From Favolaschia claudopus (lineage: Eukaryota; Basidiomycota; Agaricomycetes; Agaricales; Mycenaceae), in NCBI GenBank assembly GCA_037176885.1, contig JAWWNJ010000041.1:1-64000 (forward strand): a stretch of 64,000 bases of DNA. The letters run 5' to 3'. Positions 34,774 to 45,199 of this stretch are shown in pieces. Position 1 is the first letter of the stretch; each line of letters opens with the position of its first letter. The notes under the pieces were generated by a model. That model saw nothing but the letters and a program-made list of their open reading frames with translations, had not been told where the DNA came from and did not search any database. A program made the translations under genes and the position numbers.

Positions 34774-36775
34774 GGTTGTGGCCGTAGGACGGCTCACATT
34801 GCGCAGGTTAGTGTCAGAGTCGATTAGAAAAACCTTCCTAAGTATCTGCCCAACATACTAGATTCAGAAAAGGAAGAAGGGAAAGAGATTGACAACGCAC
34901 CGTCCTATTTCAATGCAGAGTCGTCATGAGCAGCTGCTGACAGCTGCACTTGATATTCCATGAGCTACCTGAGGTGGATTCAATGAGACGCACGAAGACG
35001 AGAAACCCGATGACATACCGTTTAAAGTGGATCCGAGGTCTTCTCCGTCCACCAGCGAGCGGCCGCAACCCAAGGCGCAGGTCGCTGCAACCGATGAACG
35101 ATGATGACGCCGATGAGACTGCGTATCTAGAAATCATAGTACATTCAGAACAGCACGAGGGTAGAGAGCTTGCCAACGCACCGTTTGAAGTCGATCCAAA
35201 GTCATCTGCGTCCACCAGCGAGCGGCCGCAACCCAAGGCGCAGGTCGCTGCAACCGGGGAGCGGTGTTGACGCCGATGTGACTGAGTTCCTGTTGGAGAG
35301 CGCAGGTTGTGGCCGTAGGACGGCTCACATTGCGCAGGTTAGTGTCAGAGTCGATCAGAAAAACCTTCCTAAGTATCTGCCCAACATACTAGATTCAGAA
35401 AAGGAAGAAGGGAAAGAGATTGACAACGCACCGTCCTATTTCAATGCAGAGTCGTCATGAGCAGCTGCTGACAGCTGCACTTGATATTCCATGAGCGCTA
35501 CCTGAGGTGGATTCAATGAGACGCACGAAGACGAGAAACCCGATGACATACCGTTTAAAGTGGATCCGAGGTCTTCTCCGTCCACCAGCGAGCGGCCGCA
35601 ACCCAAGGCGCAGGTCGCTGCAACCGGGGAGCGGTGTTTACGCCGATGTGACTGAGTTCCTGTTGGAGAGCGCAGGTTGTGGCCGTAGGACGGCTCACAT
35701 TGCGCAGGTTAGTGTCAGAGTCGATTAGAAAAACCTTCCTAAGTATCTGCCCAACATACTAGATTCAGAAAAGGAAGAAGGGAAAGAGATTGACAACGCA
35801 CCGTCCTATTTCAATGCAGAGTCGTCATGAGCAGCTGCTGACAGCTGCACTTGATATTCCATGAGCGCTACCTGAGGTGGATTCAATGAGACGCACGAAG
35901 ACGAGAAACCCGATGACATACCGTTTAAAGTGGATCCGAGGTCTTCTCCGTCCACCAGCGAGCGGCCGCAACCCAAGGCGCAGGTCGCTGCAACCGATGA
36001 ACGATGATGACGCCGATGAGACTGCGTATCTAGAAATCATAGTACATTCAGAACAGCACGAGGGTAGAGAGCTTGCCAACGCACCGTTTGAAGTCGATCC
36101 AAAGTCATCTGCGTCCACCAGCGAGCGGCCGCAACCCAAGGCGCAGGTCGCTGCAACCGGGGAGCGGTGTTGACGCCGATGTGACTGAGTTCCTGTTGGA
36201 GAGCGCAGGTTGTGGCCGTAGGACGGCTCACATTGCGCAGGTTAGTGTCAGAGTCGATCAGAAAAACCTTCCTAAGTATCTGCCCAACATACTAGATTCA
36301 GAAAAGGAAGAAGGGAAAGAGATTGACAACGCACCGTCCTATTTCAATGCAGAGTCGTCATGAGCAGCTGCTGACAGCTGCACTTGATATTCCATGAGCG
36401 CTACCTGAGGTGGATTCAATGAGACGCACGAAGACGAGAAACCCGATGACATACCGTTTAAAGTGGATCCGAGGTCTTCTCCGTCCACCAGCGAGCGGCC
36501 GCAACCCAAGGCGCAGGTCGCTGCAACCGATGAACGATGATGACGCCGATGAGACTGCGTATCTAGAAATCATAGTACATTCAGAACAGCACGAGGGTAG
36601 AGAGCTTGCCAACGCACCGTTTGAGGTCGATCCAAAGTCATCTGCGTGCACCAGCGAGCGGCCGCAACCCAAGGCGCAGGTCGCTGCAACCGGAGAGCGG
36701 TGTTGACGCCGATGTGACTGAGTTGAGGGTGGCTTGCTGTTGGAGAGCGCAGCGACGGTTGTGGCCGCAAGACCA
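34774..36775 (+). repeat. Complex tandem array, about 533- and 370-bp units
   Basis: The segment starting GGTTGTGGCCGTAGGACGG recurs at 34774, 35305, 35675 and 36208 (spacings 531, 370 and 533 bp). Long units contain two, and the short unit one, copies of a sub-repeat of about 165 bp that includes CCACCAGCGAGCGGCCGCAA; copies are almost identical. A diverged single copy (GTTGGAGAGCGCAGCGACGG) closes the array at about 36737-36775. Open frames of about 98 residues repeat with the units, but no gene is supported. Confidence 0.85.
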
Positions 36776-37233
36776 CACGGTGGGTGTCGAAGTCCAGTCG
36801 GCATCCTGTGCTTGTCTTTGTGTGCCATCTTCCCACGCAGTCCCCGCGCCTGCTGCTCCGAATCCATTCAAGTTTATTCGACGTTCATGCTGCTCCTGAA
36901 CCTGGGCTTGTCTTGCCATATCAATGCCTCCATAACCTGTCCCTTCTTCTCCGTTCTCCTCCTCACTGTTATATTCTTCCGCGTATGTTCGCTCAGAGTG
37001 TAGGTTAGCGCTCCAGCCTCAGTTTCATTCTGAGTTCGGGGGTACCATGCAGAACCAAAGGGCAGATGTCAAGCCCGATGCTGCTGATGCTCAAACAGAT
37101 TCAGTATTGCTGCGGAGAGCTTACTGGCGATCCATCAGTTCCTCAAGACTGTCACGAGGATGAACACTATTCAGCAGGCTTGTACGTTCGCAGTCAGTAG
37201 GATTTACTATACGCCACCTCAACAACCGGATTT

Positions 37234-38749
37234 GTGAGATCAATATCGATGGCTGCACGCTCCTACGTTCACACCCATACCAAAGAATGCATTGATCCAC
37301 TGCAGAACAAAGCACGCACGGCACAAAGACCTTACACCGATCATATAAAGCTCAGAATTCGAGGTACGCCACTGATATCTCCACTTTCAATGCCTATCTC
37401 GCTTTCCAAACCAGCTGTTCATGCAATTTCCTCCAGGATTGGGGAGCAACTTGGGCTTAGCACTGACTATTCTTTCTCCCCTCTATCTAAGATAGGCAAC
37501 GCTGAGGCGCGAAAAACTGTAGGTGTTCCGGCTGCTTCAAACCACGTCTCATCAGTTCATAGCTCATACCCTATATCGATGACGATGTCGTGTTCGGTTG
37601 TCTTGACACTAACCGCACCGCTGTCGTGGTACTCACCCATCTCTAATGTGCTGTAGCTGTTATCTGATTATATTTTCAGTCAAATTTCACGGCCCGCTAC
37701 CTTCCATCCCTCGTCTCCGCCTTCACATCCATTCCAATTGGCTCGGCCTATGTACCTGCGCTCGCCATGGTCGCACCGAATCCTTATTTCGTCAAATATG
37801 TTCGGAAGGGCTACTGCAAAAATCTTTTAAAAGTTCAAGTAGCGGTGTTAGTTAAATTCCCTTCACCGGTGGAGATACTCCGAGTATGTGTGTTTCTCCC
37901 CACGAATTCAAGTCACCAATTTACCGTAACCCACGATCAAGTATGGATACGGTGACCAGGACCCTCTGTCCGACATTTGTCTATTTCTTTATGTGCTTCG
38001 GCTTCTCGTTCAATGCGAGTGGCTTTCATCGGTCAATTCGTTGCCTGACCATCACACTCTTAGACTCAAATGAATTCCCTCGTCGACTTTTCTTCTTCTC
38101 CGATAAGTATTTGGACTTGCTCGGAGATTGGTTGCAAACTGCTGTCAACGAAAGCAAAGCAATCGTCAAATTCAAGATGGCAAGCGAGAGAGACCTTGAG
38201 GCATTTAAGGCGAGTCAAGTCTTTGTTTTTAGCTCTTGCTTCTTAATTGTGATCTCGCCACCAGGCATTGCATGGACTAGCTCAGCAGTGAGATAATTGC
38301 ATGTCTAAAATGAGGGTCCTTCAACGTTGATCTCTTTCAGAAACATGCAAAACCTGCGAACAAGACCCGCGCTCAGCAAAGTAATCGTCACTTTCCATTG
38401 GGTTGAGTGTGGCGCTTCTGGATGTGGATCCCCTTGCCACAGCAATGTGCTCCCAGATGGTACGTGCGCTGCAAAAAACCTGAAACAGTGCCGTCGATGC
38501 AAGAGTGTGGCATACTGTAGTCGAGGTACTCGTACCACGGATTCAATCATAAGCCCTGTACTGAACTGCATGGTAGAACACCAGCAACTTCATTGGGAGG
38601 GTACGTCCGAATCAAGTTTTGACCTATGTATATTTCTCCTCAGATTGCTTCTAGTTCACAAGGCGCATTGTTTACATACTCGATTTGGGGGTAAACGGGA
38701 ATTACACGAGCGACGTGTGGCTGCAGCCGCAAACTGTTCGGCCGTCTAG
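37234..38749 (+). CDS. MYND-type zinc finger protein
   Basis: The C-terminal exons give CAAKNLKQCRRCKSVAYCSR, then across a 49-nt intron EHQQLHWE, and across a second intron VHKAHC, ending at a stop just before 38749. This follows MYND order (C..C, YCS, HW, H..C). The usual Cys after YCSxx is His here (SREH instead of SREC). Upstream open stretches (37234-37653 and 37886-38240, including RRLFFFSDKYLDLLGDWLQ) are probably earlier exons, but joins and the start are unresolved. Known: MYND fingers bind proline-rich partners. Confidence 0.45.
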
Positions 38750-39577
38750 GGCCAGCCTTCACGGCTCTGCGTCAGTGGCCATCATTTGATCCATCCAGAA
38801 CGGAAAGCAGGAAGAGGACCACATAACTATAGAGCGCCAATCAAACTAGTAGCCCTTCCGGTATGAAGATCGGGTGAATGCGTTGTGCGCAATGCGGACT
38901 CTGATAGGATAATATTTACCATTCCAGGCAGTAAACATGCGAATTCACAGGAATTGAGTAGAACGGCGTTCAGCGTTGGCTAGTGGGCCTTCTGTCGTAA
39001 AATTTTGAATAACGTTGAATACCGTTAACAAACTTCATTCGATTTGTTGTATTTTTGAAAGTGCTGCAAGCAAATTCACTTCATGCAAATTCATGAATTA
39101 AATCGCTTGTAATGAGAGGGAGGAGGAATCGGCTTTGGGACAGCGGATAAGGTGAGTTGTGAGGCATGTAGAACATGGTCCAAGATCTTCCAAGACCAAA
39201 ACCCATAGCAAGATGTTGCGGATTTTGGATTGAGTTACGTTGTTTATATTCCTGGGTCCCGGGTACATGACTAAACTAAGGCAATGCTAAACACATTGCC
39301 GATTTGGATGGAGGTCCCAGAAGACCGAAGTACTCCAGTGGGAAGAAACAAATTCATCCAGTGAATCAGTATCCCGGAACTTCATTGCCAGACTGGAGGA
39401 GAGCCGAGACCGAGACGCATGAGAGACTGGCTCAAGCCAGCGAGCACAGCCACATGATCAAAACCAGTGCTCTTCGTGTCCCAAGGGGCGACCACTAAAA
39501 TAAGAATTGTCGTGTCCGCGTACGGCTGCAGGGCAAGGCTGCTACAACGGGGATATCCGGGAAAGTGAAGGAAAGGG

Positions 39578-39634
39578 CTCGAATATATATAAATATTCGA
39601 GATTGTATGAGAGTGAATACTTTAATATTCACTC
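39578..39634. repeat. Two adjacent 9-bp-stem hairpins
   Basis: CTCGAATAT pairs with ATATTCGAG (39578-39601), and 10 bp on GAGTGAATA pairs with TATTCACTC (39611-39634). Both have six-base AT-rich loops. Confidence 0.7.
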
Positions 39635-40544
39635 CTTCTTTTGTGGTTTTGTGAAGGGTTCGGCCGTCCCGGTCGACTTTGGTTTTGCGGCTCCTTGTTT
39701 GAAAGGGCGGCAAAAACCGAGTCGGGAAGGCGTTGGGACGCGGGCCGAGCCGAACCCGGACGCAGCAAGAAGACCCGAGGGCACTGAGTGGCCTCCCACT
39801 TAGGCCGCCTCGCAAGCTCGGCTTGCCTTAGCTCACACCATAATAAATATCTCCGAAGGTCATTTCCCGTTTACATTTTCCATGATTCCATACTTCAAGC
39901 TATTCTGGTCCCAGCGCGTCGCACTTGATATACATGTTCCATTGCAATTGACTCCGCCACAGATTGCGTTTTCTTCGATGTTTGTGAGCCCCCAACTCAT
40001 ACTGTATATCGTTGAAGCTGAAGATACTGCAGAAAGGGCCGATATGCGTTGTCCCCTTGTATCGCATTTCTCATGCACTTTTTCCCATATTTTCGTCACG
40101 TTGACGAACTTGATGCCATCGAGTCGGCCGTAGTTGGCATGGCGGGTATGAAGATAAAAGCGCGACGTGGAGCTGGCTGTCGGAATGAGCGGGATGGTTC
40201 TCATGAAAATTGCAACGGAAGCGCACCTACTAGCCGACATTCGAGCTATATTTTGGAGAGAAAGAGGGAAGGAGAAGACACAAACCTATTAGCCGCGGGT
40301 TCGGGGGCGGGAAAGCCAGAAGTCGCTTGATGCGAATCGGGCGTGCAAAGCCAAGAGGCTCCGTGAAAGACCTGCGGCTGAGGTCAGCGCGACTGAGCGT
40401 GGAGAACCGGTCGCCCAGGAATGAGATGAAGCAGTACAGCCCAAAAGGAGCATCGTTCCCAAAGCGAGTAGCGCGTCTGGCCAAGCCTGGCAACCGGTCT
40501 GAACAGGACCACCCACACAGAGCGATGCAAGAAAATGAGCGGGC

Positions 40545-40705
40545 GCGGATGTGCAAATCGGCGCACGCAGGTATAGGAAACATGTCGGGAAAGCAGCACG
40601 CGCGATGTGACATTCGGCGCTGGGAGCCGACGCGGACGTGAAAGTCCGCGTACGCAGGTATAAAAAACAATAGAAAGGCACGCACGATGTGACACTCGGC
40701 GGCAG
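40545..40705. repeat. Imperfect tandem repeat
   Basis: CGCGGATGTGCAAATC...CGCACGCAGGTATA...CGATGTGACATTCGGCG is followed by CGCGGACGTGAAAGTC...CGTACGCAGGTATA...CGATGTGACACTCGGCG, about 85 bp apart. Confidence 0.65.
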
Positions 40706-42159
40706 AAAGGGAGCGAGAGTCTTACCCGGGCGCTTTTGAGGCCAGTTCTCACAGATTCTAGACCGCCAGCATGGCGGCTGGGTCGGTTCAGCGCGACGCG
40801 CCCTTCCCGAGCGTGACCGCGCTGGTAAGAGCAAAGCAAATAGGTCTCAGGACTTCGTAGACCTCCGGATTCGTGACGCAAGCCTATACTTCATCCGTCC
40901 TGACGCGTACAAGGGTTTCAGCGGCAGGCCAACATCTGGAACCTCCGGTTGTTGGCGAGAGCAGCGGTGCGAGCCGTTTCAGTAAGCAGCCCTGACTTCA
41001 CGTTCTCAACTTCAATGTGAACGTTGTAAGCGTTGCGAATAGCGAGCAAAGGAAAGGTTGTCTTCTGCATCAGCGGAAGCTCAGCCGTATTGTGAAAGAA
41101 CGACGATTCCTTACACTCCCAAGTTAGCGTCGCATCAGCCATAGGAAGCCGCTCTCATCCTTGTAGAGCTCAACGGGCAGTTGCACGGTGAACAGATGGT
41201 AGGAGCACGAACACTGTCACTGGGCGGATGAGTCAAGAGGTGAGCGATCACTGGATCAATCATCACCCAAACCCCCCCCAGAAAAGGCAATGATCATCGG
41301 TTGCCATCAACCATCACCTCATTCTACGACGTTTTCGCGTCCGCTGAGGCTGTCAGTGGGTAGATTGTTCTCAGAGTAGTCGTACCACCCTACTATATGG
41401 CCCTGCTTCCTTTATTTTCAGCAAGAAATTCAACACACTCAGGCACTAGATAATTCTATTATTAGGACGACTATACAAAGAAACGAAAAAACTGCGAATA
41501 ACCTTGCTGAGGGTCAGCAAATGTTACTTCCCTCAGCTACCACTTCACATTTTGCCTCAGACTCGGTTTTCCTGCAAATACACCGCGAGTTGGAAGAGAT
41601 CAGGGGCAGATCACTGATCTCGCTTATGCCGACATCAAATTGCCAGATCCAGAGTTCGCTCACCTCTTGCTCAATCTATTCAAATTGGCTCTCCCACCCA
41701 CTCGCCACTCTATCTAACGCTGGGCCTCCTCGGTGCCTACGCTGGGCCTCCTCCGTGCCTCGGAGACCCAGCTGACACTATTCAAAGCGCTCGCAACGAG
41801 TAGCAAACTAAGCTACGGATTTTTCATCAAGTAAGGGTCTGAGTAAACTAAGAGTCGACGCTTCCTACCTAGTAAGCAGTCTTTTAGCGTCCCTATAATC
41901 TGCTACTATGACATCGATCTTAAGCGTGTGAGCCTTGAGCTCAAACAATCTGTCCTGGTACATAACTGGTGGTGAGGAGGGGGAGGGTTTGATGATTTTG
42001 GAATCCGACCCGTCAATTCAGTCCTACTTAAACTTTCAAGATCTGAACCTGAACATCTTAGGTTCCTTCCATCGCTTAACATGAGAGCTCCCTGCGCCGT
42101 ATTCGACGACACGATTATAAAAACCTTGTATGTGTTCCAGTCCACTCAGGAAGTCCAAC

Positions 42160-42616
42160 ATGAAAATCAGCCAATTGCTATGTTGCCCCCCACCGCCTCA
42201 GGGCCCACAGACCGAGGAACCGAAAGGCTCTCCTTCAGCCACGATCTACGACGCATGTTCCAACGTATGTTCCCAATATGACATGTGTACGGCCTACGTG
42301 AATCAAAACGTCGCTCATAGTCACAAAACGGCCAATTGCAAGGCGTTCCAATTCCGAGCAACGCACACTCAATCAACTACTTTAAATTCACTTGTACGCA
42401 CCTGTTACCTTGCTCATCATCTTCCTAATCTAACCCTGCCCTGTAGACCGATGTGGAAATTGTAGACAATCGGGTCATAATCGCAAGACTTGTCCTAAGC
42501 CGGAGATAATCAAAGCTCCTCCTCCGCCCACTCGTCCTCGAGCCCGGGGCCGCTGTGCTGTCTGCGGGGAAGAGGGGCACAATCGCACTTCGTGCCAGTA
42601 CAACCAGCAAACCTGA
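42160..42616 (+). CDS. Small protein with two CCHC zinc knuckles
   Basis: The last exon (after an intron ending CCCTGTAG near 42448) reads YRCGNCRQSGHNRKTC, PPPPTRPRARGR and CAVCGEEGHNRTSCQYNQQT, stop at 42614-42616. Both knuckles are exact C-x2-C-x4-H-x4-C. Before the intron comes SINYFKFT; the N-terminus from ATG 42160 (MKISQLLCCPPPPQG) is less certain. Such knuckles bind single-stranded nucleic acid and close many FAR1/MULE-like and gag proteins; the protein may be a transposon remnant. It ends 50 bp from a copia LTR. Confidence 0.5.
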
Positions 42617-42665
42617 CGGTGTAAATTTCTCAAGATATTGCAGGGAAAAGCGCATGGGGTATACA

Positions 42666-43026
42666 GTGTTACTACCCTCTCTCTCCTAAATCCTGTGCAA
42701 CTACTAGCCAAATACATTGAAATACAAGAGGCCGCTGTACTCGATCATGTCGCTGTTTTTTATGCGGTTGCGAGGAAGAAAGGAGGGAAATATTAAGAAA
42801 AGAGGTCGGGGGTAGATGGAGGTGACGGTGTGGGGAGGATATGCAGGTATGCTGATGTGCGTGAAGTCCCGTCGATGTGCGGGCACTATGAATATAAACT
42901 TATTAGCTCTTCGCTCAGCCGTGGATGTGGGCAGAACAAAGAGCGCCGTCGGGGACACGTAAGGGACCTGCTCATGATCAGCGTGCAGATCTCCGCACTG
43001 ACTTGTTCCGACTTATTCCGCTAACA
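42666..43026 (-). mobile_element. Copia 3' long terminal repeat
   Basis: 361 bp bounded by TGTTA at 42666 and TAACA at 43026, the TG...CA ends of an LTR with 5-bp inverted termini. On the minus strand it directly follows an AGGGGAG polypurine tract (43027-43033) and the polymerase stop codon. No second LTR was found in the window, so its 5' partner is missing. Confidence 0.65.
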
Positions 43027-43032
43027 CTCCCC

Positions 43033-43475
43033 TCAAGTCGCGCGGAGTCCCATCTGTTCGCGGAAGAACTCAAGCTTGAGGCGAGGGAGGGCCTTGGTGA
43101 AGGCGTCGGCGATTTGATCATCCGTGGGCTTGTAGACAAGGGAGACGGTGCCGTCGTCGTTGGCCTCGCGAACGTAATGATAGCGGACGTCGATGTGTTT
43201 GTTGCGGGAGTTCATGAGCCCGTGGATAGCGAGTGCGATGGCGCTTTGATTGTCGCAAAAGAGTGGGATGGGGGAGTAGGACGAAGAGGTGAGTTCTTCA
43301 ATAGGGACACCAAGTGCGGCGCTAGGGGCAGCGATGTACTCGGCCTCGGTGGACGAAAGGGCGATGAGGGGTTGCTCTCGGAGGACCAGGAGATGGCTGC
43401 GCCGTCGACGATAAAGACATTGTTTGTTCTGAGGGTTGTTTGCTCACTATTTTGCAGGCCAACATCCTGATACAA
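43033..43475 (-). mobile_element. Copia RNase H / polymerase C-terminus, frameshifted
   Basis: Minus-strand reading: AISWSS, one-base shift, QPLIALSSTEAEYIAA, LFCDNQSAIALA, NKHIDVRYHYVRE, KPTDDQIADAFTKALPRLK, EQMGLRAT, stop at 43033-43035. TEAEY and CDNQSA carry RNase H acidic residues. The frame change near 43400 and the loss of everything upstream mark a dead, 5'-truncated element inserted next to a kinase fragment. Confidence 0.7.
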
Positions 43476-43613
43476 GGGAATGGGACAGCATGTTTGTCTG
43501 ACTTCGGATTGAGCAAATTTTCAGATGTCACAGGCTCCATGAGTACCAATCGGGGTGGTAGTGTCTATTGGATGGCTCCAGAGCGGCGGGAGAGAAACAA
43601 CCGTCAACCCAGG
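43458..43613 (+). pseudogene. Protein kinase fragment (DFG to APE exon)
   Basis: An exon bounded by TTTGCAG and GTAAGC reads ANILIQGNGTACLSDFGLSK, then GGSVYWMAPER. It spans the N of the catalytic loop, the DFG motif and the APE motif of a Ser/Thr or Tyr-like kinase. The N-lobe would lie upstream, where the copia relic now sits; downstream the opposite-strand kinase-like gene begins. An isolated exon, presumed non-functional. Confidence 0.6.
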
Positions 43614-43661
43614 GTAAGCACACCAACTTTCGCTCCTCAAGAAGCGATTCAAAGGTACGCA

Positions 43662-44934
43662 CTACATACTGGCAGTACTCAATTCTGAACCGCTCAGACT
43701 ACTAACATCCCCGCACCTACCCCTCTCTAACTCGAAATCTATGGGCTTGTAATCAAGCTGATCTGGCGGTATGCTGCGTTGAATTTTCATGACTCGGTCG
43801 AAAATGTCCTTTGCCGTCGGTCGCGATTTTGGTTCGTCTCTGATCATTTCCTGCACGATACTGTCGACGGCTTCGATTTTGGTCTGTAGGCAATAATTTC
43901 AGGTTTGAATCGGAGGGCAAAGTTTCAGGAGCTGGCTCACACTGAACATTGACATCTTGTAACCGAGCTGCCATATGTCCAAGGCAAACGGATTGTAGGG
44001 GGTATCTTTCTCTCGAAGCTCGGGAGCACGGGCTCGAGTGAATTCCTCGCCGAAAAAATGGCTCGAAACGAGCCGATCTTCAGGACGTGATTCAGGCGGG
44101 AAGTCAACTGCCGCCTCGAAGTCTATCAAGAAGACGCGTGGCGGCATTGAGTGGCGGTCGGCCAGTGAGCGCGGTAGGTATTCACACATGAAGTTGTCGA
44201 TAAATAGATCCTTAATAATAAGAGACCATTACTTTCATTTGTAAATGGTGCTAAGTGAGAACATACTTGATGTGCCACTAGACAGTCGTGAATGTACACT
44301 GTTGCCTTTGTCAAACTCTCAGCAAACGAAGCTACGTTCCGATCACACTGGAAGAGCTCACCTCAAACATTTGAAGCATTAGATTGAGCATGTCTGCAGC
44401 CGAGCAAGCCGATGAACAGAAAAACATGGGATGCAAGGGGGTCGTGAGAAAAGGGAAAACGCCGAAGACGATGTCATCGAGGTGGATCTCTTCAAACATC
44501 GTTAAAACATGATTTGTGGGCTTCATGGCCGCATCAGTCGTCGCAAGCTTCCGTAGTATTCTAAGCTGGGCCTTCCCTCCATCTCCAGCGCATAGTGTCT
44601 TGATAACGACATCAAACCCTTTCTTGTGGCGCGCTGGACATAGAAGAGCATTCTGAAAGCCGGCATGAATGGATCGGCATCTCGAGCGAGAAATAAAAAC
44701 ATTTACCATGGTCTGAAGTAGTACCATGATGTGAAATGTATCATTTGGATGCCGTGGATAGTGACGTCCAAGGGTCGAAGTTGGGAGGCATGTAGCGCGG
44801 TATTTATAGTCGGTGGATTCCTCGCCAACCCAAGGGTGTAGTGTGTAATCCTTGTCTTGAAAGAAAGGGCCCAGTAGTGTCCACGGATTTTTATAATTCG
44901 CATTATCTTCTCCGGCTGTGCGCCATAATTCCAT
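43662..44934 (-). CDS. Divergent protein-kinase-like gene, 5 exons, intact
   Basis: Exons 44934-44707, 44652-44362, 44317-44267, 44210-43941 and 43883-43662 join to 353 residues, all in phase. N-terminal MELWRTAGEDNANYKNPWTL precedes the catalytic region. The catalytic loop is VAHQDLFIDNF (HQD in place of HRD, Asn kept) and the metal-binding motif is LIDFEAAV (DFE in place of DFG); RAPEL and LDIWQLG follow. The glycine-rich loop is not evident. The family is large in Agaricomycetes and probably divergent or inactive; function unknown. Confidence 0.75.
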
Positions 44935-45199
44935 GTTCGGAGGGAGCTGTCCGCATCGTCAACATTTTGATTTCTGATGTATGTAAGTCAAGACGTACCG
45001 TTGAACGAGAGACGCGTCGAGAACGAAGCTTCCACCCGAGATATAGTGCTATGGTACAGATAGACGCCATTGTGGTGTACGAATCGAGCCCCATTGTGGT
45101 GGTTGAGTGAAATGTTCTCAAGTTGTCACCGCCACAGTGAAAGTCAACATCATCACGTGTGCTAGTCCGGATATTGCCCCAATTATGGACGACGACCAA
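44935..45199. other. Spacer between kinase-like gene and LINE
   Basis: No feature. The 5' boundary of the LINE remnant is somewhere between about 45000 and 45230 and could not be fixed. Confidence 0.35.

Larger units (their letters stand above)
38750..42159. other. 3.4-kb region without a supported gene
   Basis: Only overlapping frames without family likeness. It contains two small hairpins (39578-39634) and an imperfect tandem repeat (about 40545-40705). A/T-rich around 38990-39110. Short duplication GCTGGGCCTCCTC(C/G)GTGCCT at 41722-41761. Confidence 0.5.

Noticed and set aside
34910..36900. Repeated 60-170-residue open frames on both strands in the tandem array
   Set aside because: They recur because the DNA repeats; no start context, splice continuity or family resemblance supports a gene.
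39780..39850. Possible tRNA or small RNA suggested by short GC-rich stems
   Set aside because: No A or B box pair and no complete cloverleaf could be drawn.
40230..40881. Three overlapping minus-strand frames of 151-181 residues
   Set aside because: They span an imperfect tandem repeat and overlap in all frames, with no domain likeness.
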